Shown here piece by piece: positions 8,457 to 16,228 of a stretch of 64,000 bases of DNA; the stretch's first letter is position 1; the number at the start of each line of letters is the position of its first letter. The DNA comes from Olleya namhaensis (GTDB lineage: Bacteria; Bacteroidota; Bacteroidia; Flavobacteriales; Flavobacteriaceae). Location of the stretch: the NCBI RefSeq assembly GCF_900114005.1, contig NZ_FORM01000002.1, forward strand, positions 62,001 to 126,000, read 5' to 3'. The translations under genes and the position numbers were made by a program. A model generated the notes under the pieces. That model did no database searches. It was not told where the DNA came from and saw only the letters and a program-made list of their open reading frames with translations.

Positions 8457-11000
8457 TTGAATTTATTAATCACATTTTTTTTACTGATTATCAGTCTCAG
8501 CTCTAATTTGGCATGTTTTAAAACTAAGGCCAAAAGAGCTGAAACTTATACTTACATAAAAATTAATAATAATAATAATAATAATAATTTAGAAATAGCA
8601 CAATCTTTATTTGACAACAAAACATATAAAAAATGTATTGATTTTTGTTTATCAAAAATAGAAACCACAAGTAACTCAAAAAACGAGATTGAATATTTAA
8701 AATTAATTGCTAATAGCTATAATGCTTTAAACGATTACTACAACAGTATATATTATTATGAAAAATTAATATATAGAACTCACAAAAAAAACCCAGAATC
8801 TAATATTAAAAACTATATTGAGATTGCACATATACACCGGAAATTAGAAGATCAAAACAATTTAGACAAGGCTATTTTCTACTTAAAATTAGCAGAGTCA
8901 CACTCCAATTCAAAAACACTAGACTTTGACACCCTTTATAGTATAAATAATAATCTTGGAGGTTATTACATGTTATCTAATCGTAAAAAAGAAGCCTTAA
9001 AACACTATAATAAAGCATTAGAATACATAAAAAGTAAGGGAGACCTAAGAAGACTTCAAATAAACTTAATAAACTTAGGTATGTTAAGTTCTAACGGTGT
9101 AACATCAACACAACAAGAATTAGAACTTTCAAAAAAATATTACCAAAGAGCTCTAGACATTAATATCACAACACATTTTAGTGTCCTTTACAAACTTCTT
9201 GGAATCAATAGCTATCTTCAGGATAACCCAGAAAGCGCACTAATTTATCATAATAAAGCCATAGACGAATTATTAAACACCAATTTAAAAACACCAAAAC
9301 AACTACCGCATATAGATAAAATTAGCAACGAAAATAAAAAGAAATTACTATCTATTTTATACGAAAAATATTATGCTTGGATAAAATATTTCATTCATAC
9401 AAAAGACAAAAAACATTTAAATCACGCTTCCGAAACACTTGAGTTATCAGACCTTATTTTAGATGATATTTTTACAGAAATAAAAGATGAAGACTCTCAA
9501 ATACATTGGAGACAAGAAGCCTCCTATTTTTACTATTTAGGAGCGCACTTATCACACCTAACCAACAATACTACAAAAGCATTTTACTATACTGAAAAAA
9601 ACAAAGCTTTACTTTTATTAAATAATGCTACAAGAATAAGAATTCAAAACAACCTAAGTCTTCCTAAAATAATATTAGATACAGAAAATAATATTAAAAA
9701 AGAAAGCTATGCTTTAAAGAGACTAATAAAAAATAAAGCTAATGACAGTATCAGGTTACTACTAGTAAACAAGAAAGAACAGTTAAAAAAACTAAAAGAC
9801 TCGCTTCAATTTAATTTCCCAGAATATGATAATTACCAAAAAATCTCTAAAGTCCTTACGTTAAATGAAATTCAAAACCAAATTACGGACAGCACATTAT
9901 ATATAACTTTTATATGGGATAAAACAGAAAATCAATTTGATGCACTTTATGGGCTAGCTATTACAAAGCATTCTTCTGAAATTTTCAAAATAAATAACCT
10001 GACTACTTTTAATCAACTGGTAAAACAATTTCAAAAATCTATTTCTAAACCATTTAGCAACAAAGAAGAACTTAAACAATTTAAACTAAACGCTTTTAAA
10101 CTTTACGACAAACTATTCCCAACCCAATCAATTAAAACGTTAATAAACAAACACGAAAAACTAATAATAATTCCTGACAGTGACTTATCTAAAATACCAT
10201 TTGAAGCCTTAATCACAGATTTAAATGCTGATAGTTTTTTAATAAAAAGTCACGAAATAAGCTATGCTTATTCACTATCTTTTCTTACCGAAAACAATCG
10301 TCTTGAAAGAAGTGCGAAAAAAGATTTTTTAGGTTTTGCTCCAACTATTTTTAATTACGATAATTTACAAAACTTACCAGAAAGCAAAAACGAAATTAAG
10401 GCTACAGAAAGAATAATAAATGGGAAGAATTTTCTAAACAATAACGCAACAAAACAAGCTTTTTTATCCGAAATGAATAAATATAAAATTATTCATTTAT
10501 CAACGCATGCAAATGCTAGTGATTCAATTTCACCTTGGATTGCATTTAAAAACCAAAAACTATATTTAAACGAATTATACACGACAAAAAATCAAGCCGA
10601 ATTAGTAGTTCTGAATGCTTGTAATAGTTCTATGGGAGAACTGAATAACGGGGAAGGCGTGTTTAGTTTAGCACGTGGATTTTTCTATTCAGGTGCCAAA
10701 AGCGTTATTTCTTCCCTTTGGAATGTTAATGATAAATCAAACGCAGAAATAACATTATCTTTTTATAAATACATAAAAAAGGGTAAATCAAAAAGTGCCG
10801 CTTTAAGACAAGCCAAACTAGATTATTTAAAAACACACCAACTAAGCGAAGCATCTCCTTACTATTGGTCTTCCTTAATATTAATTGGTGATGATTCTGC
10901 AATTACAAGAAATAAGACTAACTACTTATTTATAGTAATACCTATTATATTATTTGTGGCATTCATCTACAAAAAAACAAAAAGAAGGTCAGAAAATTAA
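8457..11000 (+). CDS. Exported TPR-CHAT protein 2, with intact His/Cys peptidase dyad and C-terminal membrane anchor
   Basis: The 847-residue product starts with TTG. A hydrophobic signal segment (about 2-17) is followed by a run of eight Asn encoded by a perfect AAT repeat, TPR-like repeats to about residue 370, a charged coiled-coil linker, and a CHAT domain at about 470-800. His684 lies in HLSTHAN and Cys722 in LNACNSS, followed by GEGVFSLARGFFYSGA and SLWNVND. The transmembrane helix is at about 822-838, followed by the basic tail KKTKRRSEN. Layout and order match CHAT protein 1, its tandem paralogue. Both keep the dyad, so neither looks like a dead copy. It is likely anchored with the peptidase domain outside the inner membrane. 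Confidence 0.85.
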   Translation: MNLLITFFLLIISLSSNLACFKTKAKRAETYTYIKINNNNNNNNLEIAQSLFDNKTYKKCIDFCLSKIETTSNSKNEIEYLKLIANSYNALNDYYNSIYYYEKLIYRTHKKNPESNIKNYIEIAHIHRKLEDQNNLDKAIFYLKLAESHSNSKTLDFDTLYSINNNLGGYYMLSNRKKEALKHYNKALEYIKSKGDLRRLQINLINLGMLSSNGVTSTQQELELSKKYYQRALDINITTHFSVLYKLLGINSYLQDNPESALIYHNKAIDELLNTNLKTPKQLPHIDKISNENKKKLLSILYEKYYAWIKYFIHTKDKKHLNHASETLELSDLILDDIFTEIKDEDSQIHWRQEASYFYYLGAHLSHLTNNTTKAFYYTEKNKALLLLNNATRIRIQNNLSLPKIILDTENNIKKESYALKRLIKNKANDSIRLLLVNKKEQLKKLKDSLQFNFPEYDNYQKISKVLTLNEIQNQITDSTLYITFIWDKTENQFDALYGLAITKHSSEIFKINNLTTFNQLVKQFQKSISKPFSNKEELKQFKLNAFKLYDKLFPTQSIKTLINKHEKLIIIPDSDLSKIPFEALITDLNADSFLIKSHEISYAYSLSFLTENNRLERSAKKDFLGFAPTIFNYDNLQNLPESKNEIKATERIINGKNFLNNNATKQAFLSEMNKYKIIHLSTHANASDSISPWIAFKNQKLYLNELYTTKNQAELVVLNACNSSMGELNNGEGVFSLARGFFYSGAKSVISSLWNVNDKSNAEITLSFYKYIKKGKSKSAALRQAKLDYLKTHQLSEASPYYWSSLILIGDDSAITRNKTNYLFIVIPIILFVAFIYKKTKRRSEN
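8565..8588 (+). repeat. Perfect (AAT)8 trinucleotide tract inside CHAT gene 2
   Basis: Eight AAT codons encode a poly-Asn run between the signal segment and the first TPR. Because the unit is three bases, slippage would change the length but not the frame. It is absent from CHAT gene 1. Confidence 0.95.
10701..10825 (+). repeat. 125-bp near-identical tract shared by the two CHAT genes, copy 2
   Basis: Partner of 6907-7031 (three differences in 125 bases). It includes silent codon positions, so protein constraint alone does not explain the identity. Confidence 0.85.
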
Positions 11001-11025
11001 TTCAAATTAAAAAAAACAAAAACCT

Positions 11026-11073
11026 GGGTAACATTTTTAATGATTAGGTAACTAATATGTAGTTAGTTATTTA
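11026..11073 (+). repeat. 48-bp direct repeat, copy 1, carrying a GGGTAAC promoter-like motif
   Basis: Perfect 48-base match to 11444-11491. It starts GGGTAACATTTTTAATG and has TTAG at 11044-11047, the same motif pair seen upstream of both lipoprotein genes. It lies 26 bases after CHAT gene 2, and a terminator follows 35 bases later, so a transcript started here would be a short RNA or a leader for the small gene at 11152. Confidence 0.85.
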
Positions 11074-11107
11074 TTAAGGGGACTAGTCAAAATCAACCAA
11101 TAACCAT

Positions 11108-11136
11108 AAAAGCCTTTCCTAACGGAAAGGCTTTTT
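11108..11136 (+). terminator. Terminator after CHAT gene 2 and direct repeat copy 1
   Basis: AGCCTTTCC, a four-base loop, GGAAAGGCT, then TTTTT. Stable GC-containing stem with a T-run. It would end the CHAT 2 transcript or a short transcript from the GGGTAAC repeat. Confidence 0.85.
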
Positions 11137-11151
11137 AAATTAACACAAAAA

Positions 11152-11337
11152 ATGGCATTTGTTTTTCTACTATATATTACAATTTCAGGTATAAATACTC
11201 AAAATGATACGCTTAAAAAAAGCGTAAACGTTATAAATACTGAATGTGCGACTTCTAAACTAGTAGAAGAATGCCATTTAGATAAAAATGAATTATCAGA
11301 ATTGATTTGTAATGAGATTATAAATTTATTAGATTAA
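11152..11337 (+). CDS. Small hypothetical secreted or membrane peptide
   Basis: This 61-codon ORF starts 16 bases after the terminator. The predicted peptide has a hydrophobic N-terminus (MAFVFLLYITISG) and an acidic, Leu-rich C-terminal helix with three Cys (ECATSKLVEEC, LICNEI). No family is recognised and no ribosome binding site is obvious. It is bracketed by the two 48-bp promoter-like repeats with their terminators, so it may be the cargo of a small duplicated cassette, or a chance ORF in an AT-rich gap. Confidence 0.35.
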   Translation: MAFVFLLYITISGINTQNDTLKKSVNVINTECATSKLVEECHLDKNELSELICNEIINLLD

Positions 11338-11443
11338 AACAACAAAATATGTTATAACTAACATGTTATATGCTTAAAAATAAAAATACAAGTCACTAAT
11401 CTACAACTCTTTATGAAGTTTAATTTAAAAAAATTAAAAAAAA

Positions 11444-11491
11444 GGGTAACATTTTTAATGATTAGGTAACTAATATGTAGTTAGTTATTTA
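11444..11491 (+). repeat. 48-bp direct repeat, copy 2, carrying a GGGTAAC promoter-like motif
   Basis: Identical to 11026-11073. The following 40 bases keep partial similarity to the sequence after copy 1 (ATCAA, AACCAAT), and another terminator follows at 11533. No ORF lies between repeat and terminator. Confidence 0.85.
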
Positions 11492-11532
11492 AGGGAAATA
11501 ATCAATAGCAATTAACCAATGACCTGAATAAC

Positions 11533-11563
11533 AAAAAAGCCTTTCCAATTGGAAAGGCTTTTT
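11533..11563. terminator. Bidirectional terminator between the CHAT region and valS
   Basis: AGCCTTTCCAATTGGAAAGGCT perfect palindrome flanked by A-run on the left and T-run on the right, so it can stop both the rightward short transcript and the leftward valS transcript that ends at 11604. Confidence 0.88.
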
Positions 11564-11603
11564 AATTTTATAAAGCATATCGACTACGCTTAGTCTATTT
11601 TAA

Positions 11604-14240
11604 CTACTTCAAACTAGCTAAACTAGATTTTAAAGTTTCGATCTTCGCTAAAGCATCTGCTTCTTTCTTCTTCTCAGAAGCGACAACTTGTTCTGGAGCT
11701 CCAGCAACAAAGCGCTCGTTAGACAGCTTCTTTTGTACTGATTTAAGAAAACCTTCAGTATAGTTTAACTCTTCTGTTAACTTTACAATTTCAGCCTCTA
11801 CATCTATTGCACCATCCATTGGTATAAAGTACTCGTTAGATTTTACTCTAAAAGTTAATGCACCCTCTACAGGTTCTTTAACGTACTGGATAGCCTCTAG
11901 ATTTCCTAATTTAGCAATAACGGTGTCAAACGCTGTATTTGAATTTTCATTATTTATTACAGAAAAACCAATAGCATCTTTAAAAGCAATATTCTTTTCT
12001 TTTCTTACCGTTCTTATTCCAGAAATAACTTCCGAAGCAAATTCGAACTGAGAAATCAATTCTTTATTTACAGGTTTAGCTACCGGCCATTTTGAAACTA
12101 TTAATGCTTCCTCTGGAGTCCTTTCAGCAATATATTGCCAAATTTCTTCCGTTAAGAAAGGCATAAATGGATGTAATATTTTTAAGTTTTCCTCAAAAAT
12201 AGCCATCACTTTATTATACGTTGCAGCATCAATGGGTTGTTGATATGCCGGTTTTACAATCTCTAACAACCATCCACAGAAATCGTCATAAATCAGTTTG
12301 TAAATAGACATTAAAGCATCGCTTAAACGGTATTTACTAAAATGATCTTCAATCTCTAAAAGGACTTCGCTAAATTTAGCTTCGTACCAATCTAAAGCAA
12401 TTTTACTTGAGTCGGGTTGCGCTATTGTATCATTAACCTCCCATAGATTAGTTAAGTTAAAGGCGTTCCATACTTTATTACCAAAACCTTTACCTTGTTG
12501 GCATAAAGTCTCATCAAACATTAAATCGTTTCCTGCTGCGCTACTTAATAGTAACCCAACTCTAACACCATCTGCACTATACTCTTCAATTAATTTTAAA
12601 GCGTCTGGTGAGTTCCCAAGAGACTTACTCATCTTACGACGTTGTTTATCACGTACTAGACCTGTTAAGTATACATTGTTAAATGGCTTTTGGTCTTTAT
12701 ACTCATAACCTGCAATTATCATACGCGCTACCCAAAAGAATAAAATATCTGGACCGGTAACTAAATCGTTAGTAGGATAGTAATATTTAATTTCTTCGTT
12801 TTCTGGATTACGGATACCATCAAAAACAGACATTGGCCATAACCAAGAGCTAAACCATGTATCTAAAGCATCTGTATCTTGCTTTAAATCTGTTGCCTTT
12901 AAATCTGCTCTTCCTGTTACCTTTTGTGCTTTTAAAACAGCGTCTTCTAATGTTTCTGCAACTACAAAATCTTCTTTTCCATCGCCATAGAAATAAGCAG
13001 GAATTTGTTGTCCCCAAAGTAATTGACGTGAGATATTCCAATCACGAATATTTTCTAACCAGTGACGGTATGTGTTTTCAAATTTCTTCGGAAATAATTT
13101 AATCTCAGCATCTTCTCCTAAAACGGCTTCAATTGCTGGCTTTACCAACTCTTCCATTTTTAAGAACCATTGGTCACTTAATCTTGGCTCTATAACTGCT
13201 TTTGTACGTTCTGAGGTCCCGACTTTATTCATGTGCGTTTCAGTCTTCACTAAAACACCAATTGTTTCTAATTCTTTTGCTACATTTTTTCTAGCAACAA
13301 AACGATCTTGACCTTCAAATTGTAATCCAAAGCTATTTAATGTGGCATCTTCATGAAAGATATCAATAACTTCTAATTTGTGTTTGTCTCCAAGATTCTT
13401 ATCGTTTTCGTCATGAGCAGGCGTTACTTTTAAACACCCTGTTCCAAATTCGATATCAACATAGTCATCTTCGATTATAGGAATAACACGATTAGAAATT
13501 GGCACAATGGCTTTTTTTCCACGTAAGTGTGCAAACCTTTCGTCTTCTGGATTAATACAAATTGCTGTATCTCCAAATATTGTTTCAGGACGTGTTGTAG
13601 CGATAGTTAATGTATCGTCACTTCCTTCAATTTTATAATTTATGTAGTATAAGTTTCCTTGACGCTCTTCATGGATAACCTCCTCATCAGACAACGTTGT
13701 CTTTGCTTCCGGATCCCAGTTTACCATGCGGTAACCTCTATATATTAATCCTTTGTCATGTAGGTCCACAAATACTTTAATTACAGCTTCAGACATGTCG
13801 TCGTCCATTGTAAATTTTGTGCGTTCCCAATCACAAGAACATCCTAATTTTTTAAGTTGTTCAAGGATTACGCCTCCATATTCTTCTGTCCATTCCCAAG
13901 CATGTGCCAAAAACTCGTCCCTTGTCAGGTCATTTTTGTCAATACCTTGCTCTTTTAATTTGGCAACAACTTTAGCTTCAGTAGCAATTGATGCGTGATC
14001 TGTACCAGGTACCCAACATGCATTTTTACCTTGCAGACGTGCACGACGTATCAAAACATCCTGAATAGTATTGTTAAGCATATGTCCCATATGCAAGACT
14101 CCTGTTACGTTTGGTGGAGGGATTACAATGGTATATGGTTCTCTGTCATCTGGCGTAGAATGAAAATAATTATTCTTCATCCAGTAGTCATACCATTTGT
14201 TTTCTGCTTGAATAGCATTATATTTTGATGGAATTTGCAT
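11604..14240 (-). CDS. valS: Valine--tRNA ligase
   Basis: The 878-residue length matches bacterial ValRS. The class I signature HIGH appears as HMGH (residues 50-53, after PPPNVTGVL), and the KMSKS loop appears in RRKMSKSLGNS. An editing CP1 domain follows the first motif (TIATTRPETIFGDTA), and the C-terminal coiled arm typical of ValRS ends the protein. It charges tRNA-Val in the cytosol and edits mischarged threonine. It is convergent with the CHAT region and divergent from the DUF1573 gene. The start Met lies directly before the conserved IPSKYNA segment. Confidence 0.98.
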   Translation of the reverse strand: MQIPSKYNAIQAENKWYDYWMKNNYFHSTPDDREPYTIVIPPPNVTGVLHMGHMLNNTIQDVLIRRARLQGKNACWVPGTDHASIATEAKVVAKLKEQGIDKNDLTRDEFLAHAWEWTEEYGGVILEQLKKLGCSCDWERTKFTMDDDMSEAVIKVFVDLHDKGLIYRGYRMVNWDPEAKTTLSDEEVIHEERQGNLYYINYKIEGSDDTLTIATTRPETIFGDTAICINPEDERFAHLRGKKAIVPISNRVIPIIEDDYVDIEFGTGCLKVTPAHDENDKNLGDKHKLEVIDIFHEDATLNSFGLQFEGQDRFVARKNVAKELETIGVLVKTETHMNKVGTSERTKAVIEPRLSDQWFLKMEELVKPAIEAVLGEDAEIKLFPKKFENTYRHWLENIRDWNISRQLLWGQQIPAYFYGDGKEDFVVAETLEDAVLKAQKVTGRADLKATDLKQDTDALDTWFSSWLWPMSVFDGIRNPENEEIKYYYPTNDLVTGPDILFFWVARMIIAGYEYKDQKPFNNVYLTGLVRDKQRRKMSKSLGNSPDALKLIEEYSADGVRVGLLLSSAAGNDLMFDETLCQQGKGFGNKVWNAFNLTNLWEVNDTIAQPDSSKIALDWYEAKFSEVLLEIEDHFSKYRLSDALMSIYKLIYDDFCGWLLEIVKPAYQQPIDAATYNKVMAIFEENLKILHPFMPFLTEEIWQYIAERTPEEALIVSKWPVAKPVNKELISQFEFASEVISGIRTVRKEKNIAFKDAIGFSVINNENSNTAFDTVIAKLGNLEAIQYVKEPVEGALTFRVKSNEYFIPMDGAIDVEAEIVKLTEELNYTEGFLKSVQKKLSNERFVAGAPEQVVASEKKKEADALAKIETLKSSLASLK

Positions 14241-14342
14241 ACTTTGGAATAGTTTTTGAAATATAGATTACAAAAGTACTTATATTTCTGTTTTTGTGAA
14301 ATTATAACGATGAATAATGTATAGTTAAATATGTTATAAGTA

Positions 14343-14374
14343 TTTGCAAGTATGCATTACATCTAATAACTTTG
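14343..14374 (+). promoter_or_regulatory. Bacteroidota housekeeping promoter of the DUF1573 gene
   Basis: TTTG at 14343-14346, a 20-base spacer, and TAACTTTG (TAnnTTTG) at 14367-14374. This is the known -33/-7 layout of Bacteroidota primary-sigma promoters. The ATG is 52 bases downstream. Confidence 0.7.
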
Positions 14375-14425
14375 CAAAAGGAATAAAAAGTAATTAGATT
14401 TACAAACCAATAAAATCAAAATACA

Positions 14426-14851
14426 ATGAAAAAATTATTTACAATATTATTTATCGGACTGATTAGTTTATCGATGAATGCTCAAGAAAAAATGGCCAAA
14501 ATAGAGTTTAAGGACACTACTATTGACTACGGAACAATTAACAAAGGTGATAACGGAATTAGAACTTTTGAATTTACTAATACTGGAGATGCGCCTTTAA
14601 TAGTATCTAAAGTTAGTTCTAGCTGTGGTTGTACTGTGCCTAAAAAACCAGAAGCACCAGTAATGCCAGGACAAACTGGAGAAATTGAAGTAAAATACGA
14701 TACACAAAGAGTTATGCCAATTAGAAAAACGATAACTGTTTTATCTAATGCTGAAACGCCAACAGTATCTCTTAAAATAAAAGGGGAAGTTATTGACCCA
14801 TCTAAAACAAGTGTTTTAGAGAAAAAAGGAAAAAGCGTAATGGAGAAATAA
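14426..14851 (+). CDS. DUF1573 domain exported protein
   Basis: The 141-residue product has a Sec signal peptide (residues 1-19, ending SMNAQ). The DUF1573 domain has FKDTTIDYGTINKGD, FTNTGDAPLIV and SSCGCTVPKKPEAPV, where the SCGCT Cys pair is typical of this Ig-like (ASH/HYDIN-related) fold found widely in Bacteroidota. It is likely a periplasmic or surface beta-sandwich protein. Molecular role unknown. It is single, with its own promoter and a strong terminator. Confidence 0.88.
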   Translation: MKKLFTILFIGLISLSMNAQEKMAKIEFKDTTIDYGTINKGDNGIRTFEFTNTGDAPLIVSKVSSSCGCTVPKKPEAPVMPGQTGEIEVKYDTQRVMPIRKTITVLSNAETPTVSLKIKGEVIDPSKTSVLEKKGKSVMEK

Positions 14852-14870
14852 TCTTTATTAACATTTATAC

Positions 14871-14905
14871 AAAAAAGCCGAAACATAATGTTTCGGCTTT
14901 TTTTT
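14871..14905 (+). terminator. Terminator of the DUF1573 gene
   Basis: AAGCCGAAACATAATGTTTCGGCTT followed by eight T; a classical Rho-independent hairpin 20 bases after the stop codon. Confidence 0.92.
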
Positions 14906-15037
14906 GTTATTGTTTTACAATTAACTAATTGTTTTTCCAGGTTAAAAAAAGTTTAACAATATAGCTTTTTTAAAAGACCTTTTTTATTAGGAAACTTATC
15001 AATTATTTTCGCAAATTTGTAATCTAAATAATTTGTA

Positions 15038-16228
15038 ATGCCAAAGATTTCTAACAAAGGGCTATCCATGCCACAGTCACCAATAAGAAAATTAGTGCCA
15101 TTTGCAGAAAAAGCTGCAAAAGCCGGTAAAAGTATCTACTACCTAAACATAGGCCAACCAGATATTAAAACACCAACTATAGCAATGCAAGCTGTAAAAG
15201 ATGCTGATATAGAGGTGTTGTCTTACTCAAGATCTGAAGGATCAGAACAATACCGTACAAAAATAGCCAACTACTACAAAAATAATGACATCCACGTAAA
15301 ACACGATGACATTATTGTAACTACTGGTGGTAGTGAAGCCTTGCTTTTTGCTTTTGGAAGTATTATGGATGTAGATGACGAGGTTATTATACCAGAACCA
15401 TTTTATGCTAACTACAATGGATTTTCTACTGCTTCTGGCGTAAAGGTTGTTCCTGTAATTTCTAAAATTGAAGACAATTTTGCTTTACCTCCAATTGAAG
15501 AGTTTGAAAAATTAATTACACCTAAGACTAAAGCTATCTTAATTTGTAACCCAGGTAACCCTACAGGTTATTTATACTCTAAAGAGGAAATAGAAAAACT
15601 AGCTGCAATTGTTAAAAAACATGATTTATTTTTAATTGCTGACGAGGTTTACCGTGAGTTTGCTTATGATGGTGCAACGCACTACTCTATCTTGCAAGTT
15701 GATGGATTAGAAGACAATGCTATTGTGATAGATTCTGTTTCTAAACGTTACAGTATGTGTGGCGCACGTATTGGATGTTTAGTCTCTAAAAACAAAGACG
15801 TAATTGCAACTGCTTTAAAATTTGCACAAGCACGTTTAAGTCCTCCTACATTAGCACAAATTGCTAGTGAAGCCGCTTTAGAAACACCACAAAGTTATTT
15901 TGATGATGTTATTGAAGAATATGTAGAAAGAAGAAACGTTTTAATTGAAGAATTAAATAAGATTGAAGGTGTGCAAGTTGCTAATCCTAAAGGAGCTTTT
16001 TACTGTATAGCACAATTGCCTGTAAAAAATAGTGATGTTTTTGCGCAATGGCTTTTAGAAGATTTTGATGTAGATGGCGAAACTGTTATGGTTGCTCCTG
16101 CTGCAGGTTTTTATAGTACGCCAGGCGTAGGTTTAAATCAAATCAGAATTGCTTATGTGTTAAATACTGAAAGCTTAAAAAAAGCAGTAAATATTTTAAA
16201 AGAAGCTCTTAAAGTATACAAAGATTAG
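15038..16228 (+). CDS. PLP-dependent class I aminotransferase (aspartate/aromatic aminotransferase-like)
   Basis: The 396-residue product is a fold-type I aminotransferase. It has NIGQPDIKTP near the N-terminus, the substrate/cofactor motif CNPGNPTGYLYS, ADEVYREF, and the PLP lysine in DSVSKRYSMCGARIG. This matches the aspartate/methionine aminotransferase subgroup common in Bacteroidota. The exact amino-acid substrate cannot be fixed from the sequence. The stop codon overlaps the GTG start of murB by one base, so the two are translationally linked, although their pathways have no obvious direct link. Confidence 0.9.
   Translation: MPKISNKGLSMPQSPIRKLVPFAEKAAKAGKSIYYLNIGQPDIKTPTIAMQAVKDADIEVLSYSRSEGSEQYRTKIANYYKNNDIHVKHDDIIVTTGGSEALLFAFGSIMDVDDEVIIPEPFYANYNGFSTASGVKVVPVISKIEDNFALPPIEEFEKLITPKTKAILICNPGNPTGYLYSKEEIEKLAAIVKKHDLFLIADEVYREFAYDGATHYSILQVDGLEDNAIVIDSVSKRYSMCGARIGCLVSKNKDVIATALKFAQARLSPPTLAQIASEAALETPQSYFDDVIEEYVERRNVLIEELNKIEGVQVANPKGAFYCIAQLPVKNSDVFAQWLLEDFDVDGETVMVAPAAGFYSTPGVGLNQIRIAYVLNTESLKKAVNILKEALKVYKD

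Noticed and set aside
4057-11000. CHAT-gasdermin or Craspase-like defence system
   Set aside because: No gasdermin-like protein, Cas gene, CRISPR repeat or nucleotide-signalling enzyme is nearby, and the CHAT proteins carry export signals. The lipoproteins do not resemble gasdermins.
12850-14228. Several open frames opposite valS
   Set aside because: They are antisense shadows of a strongly conserved synthetase; their translations are low-complexity and lack starts or motifs.
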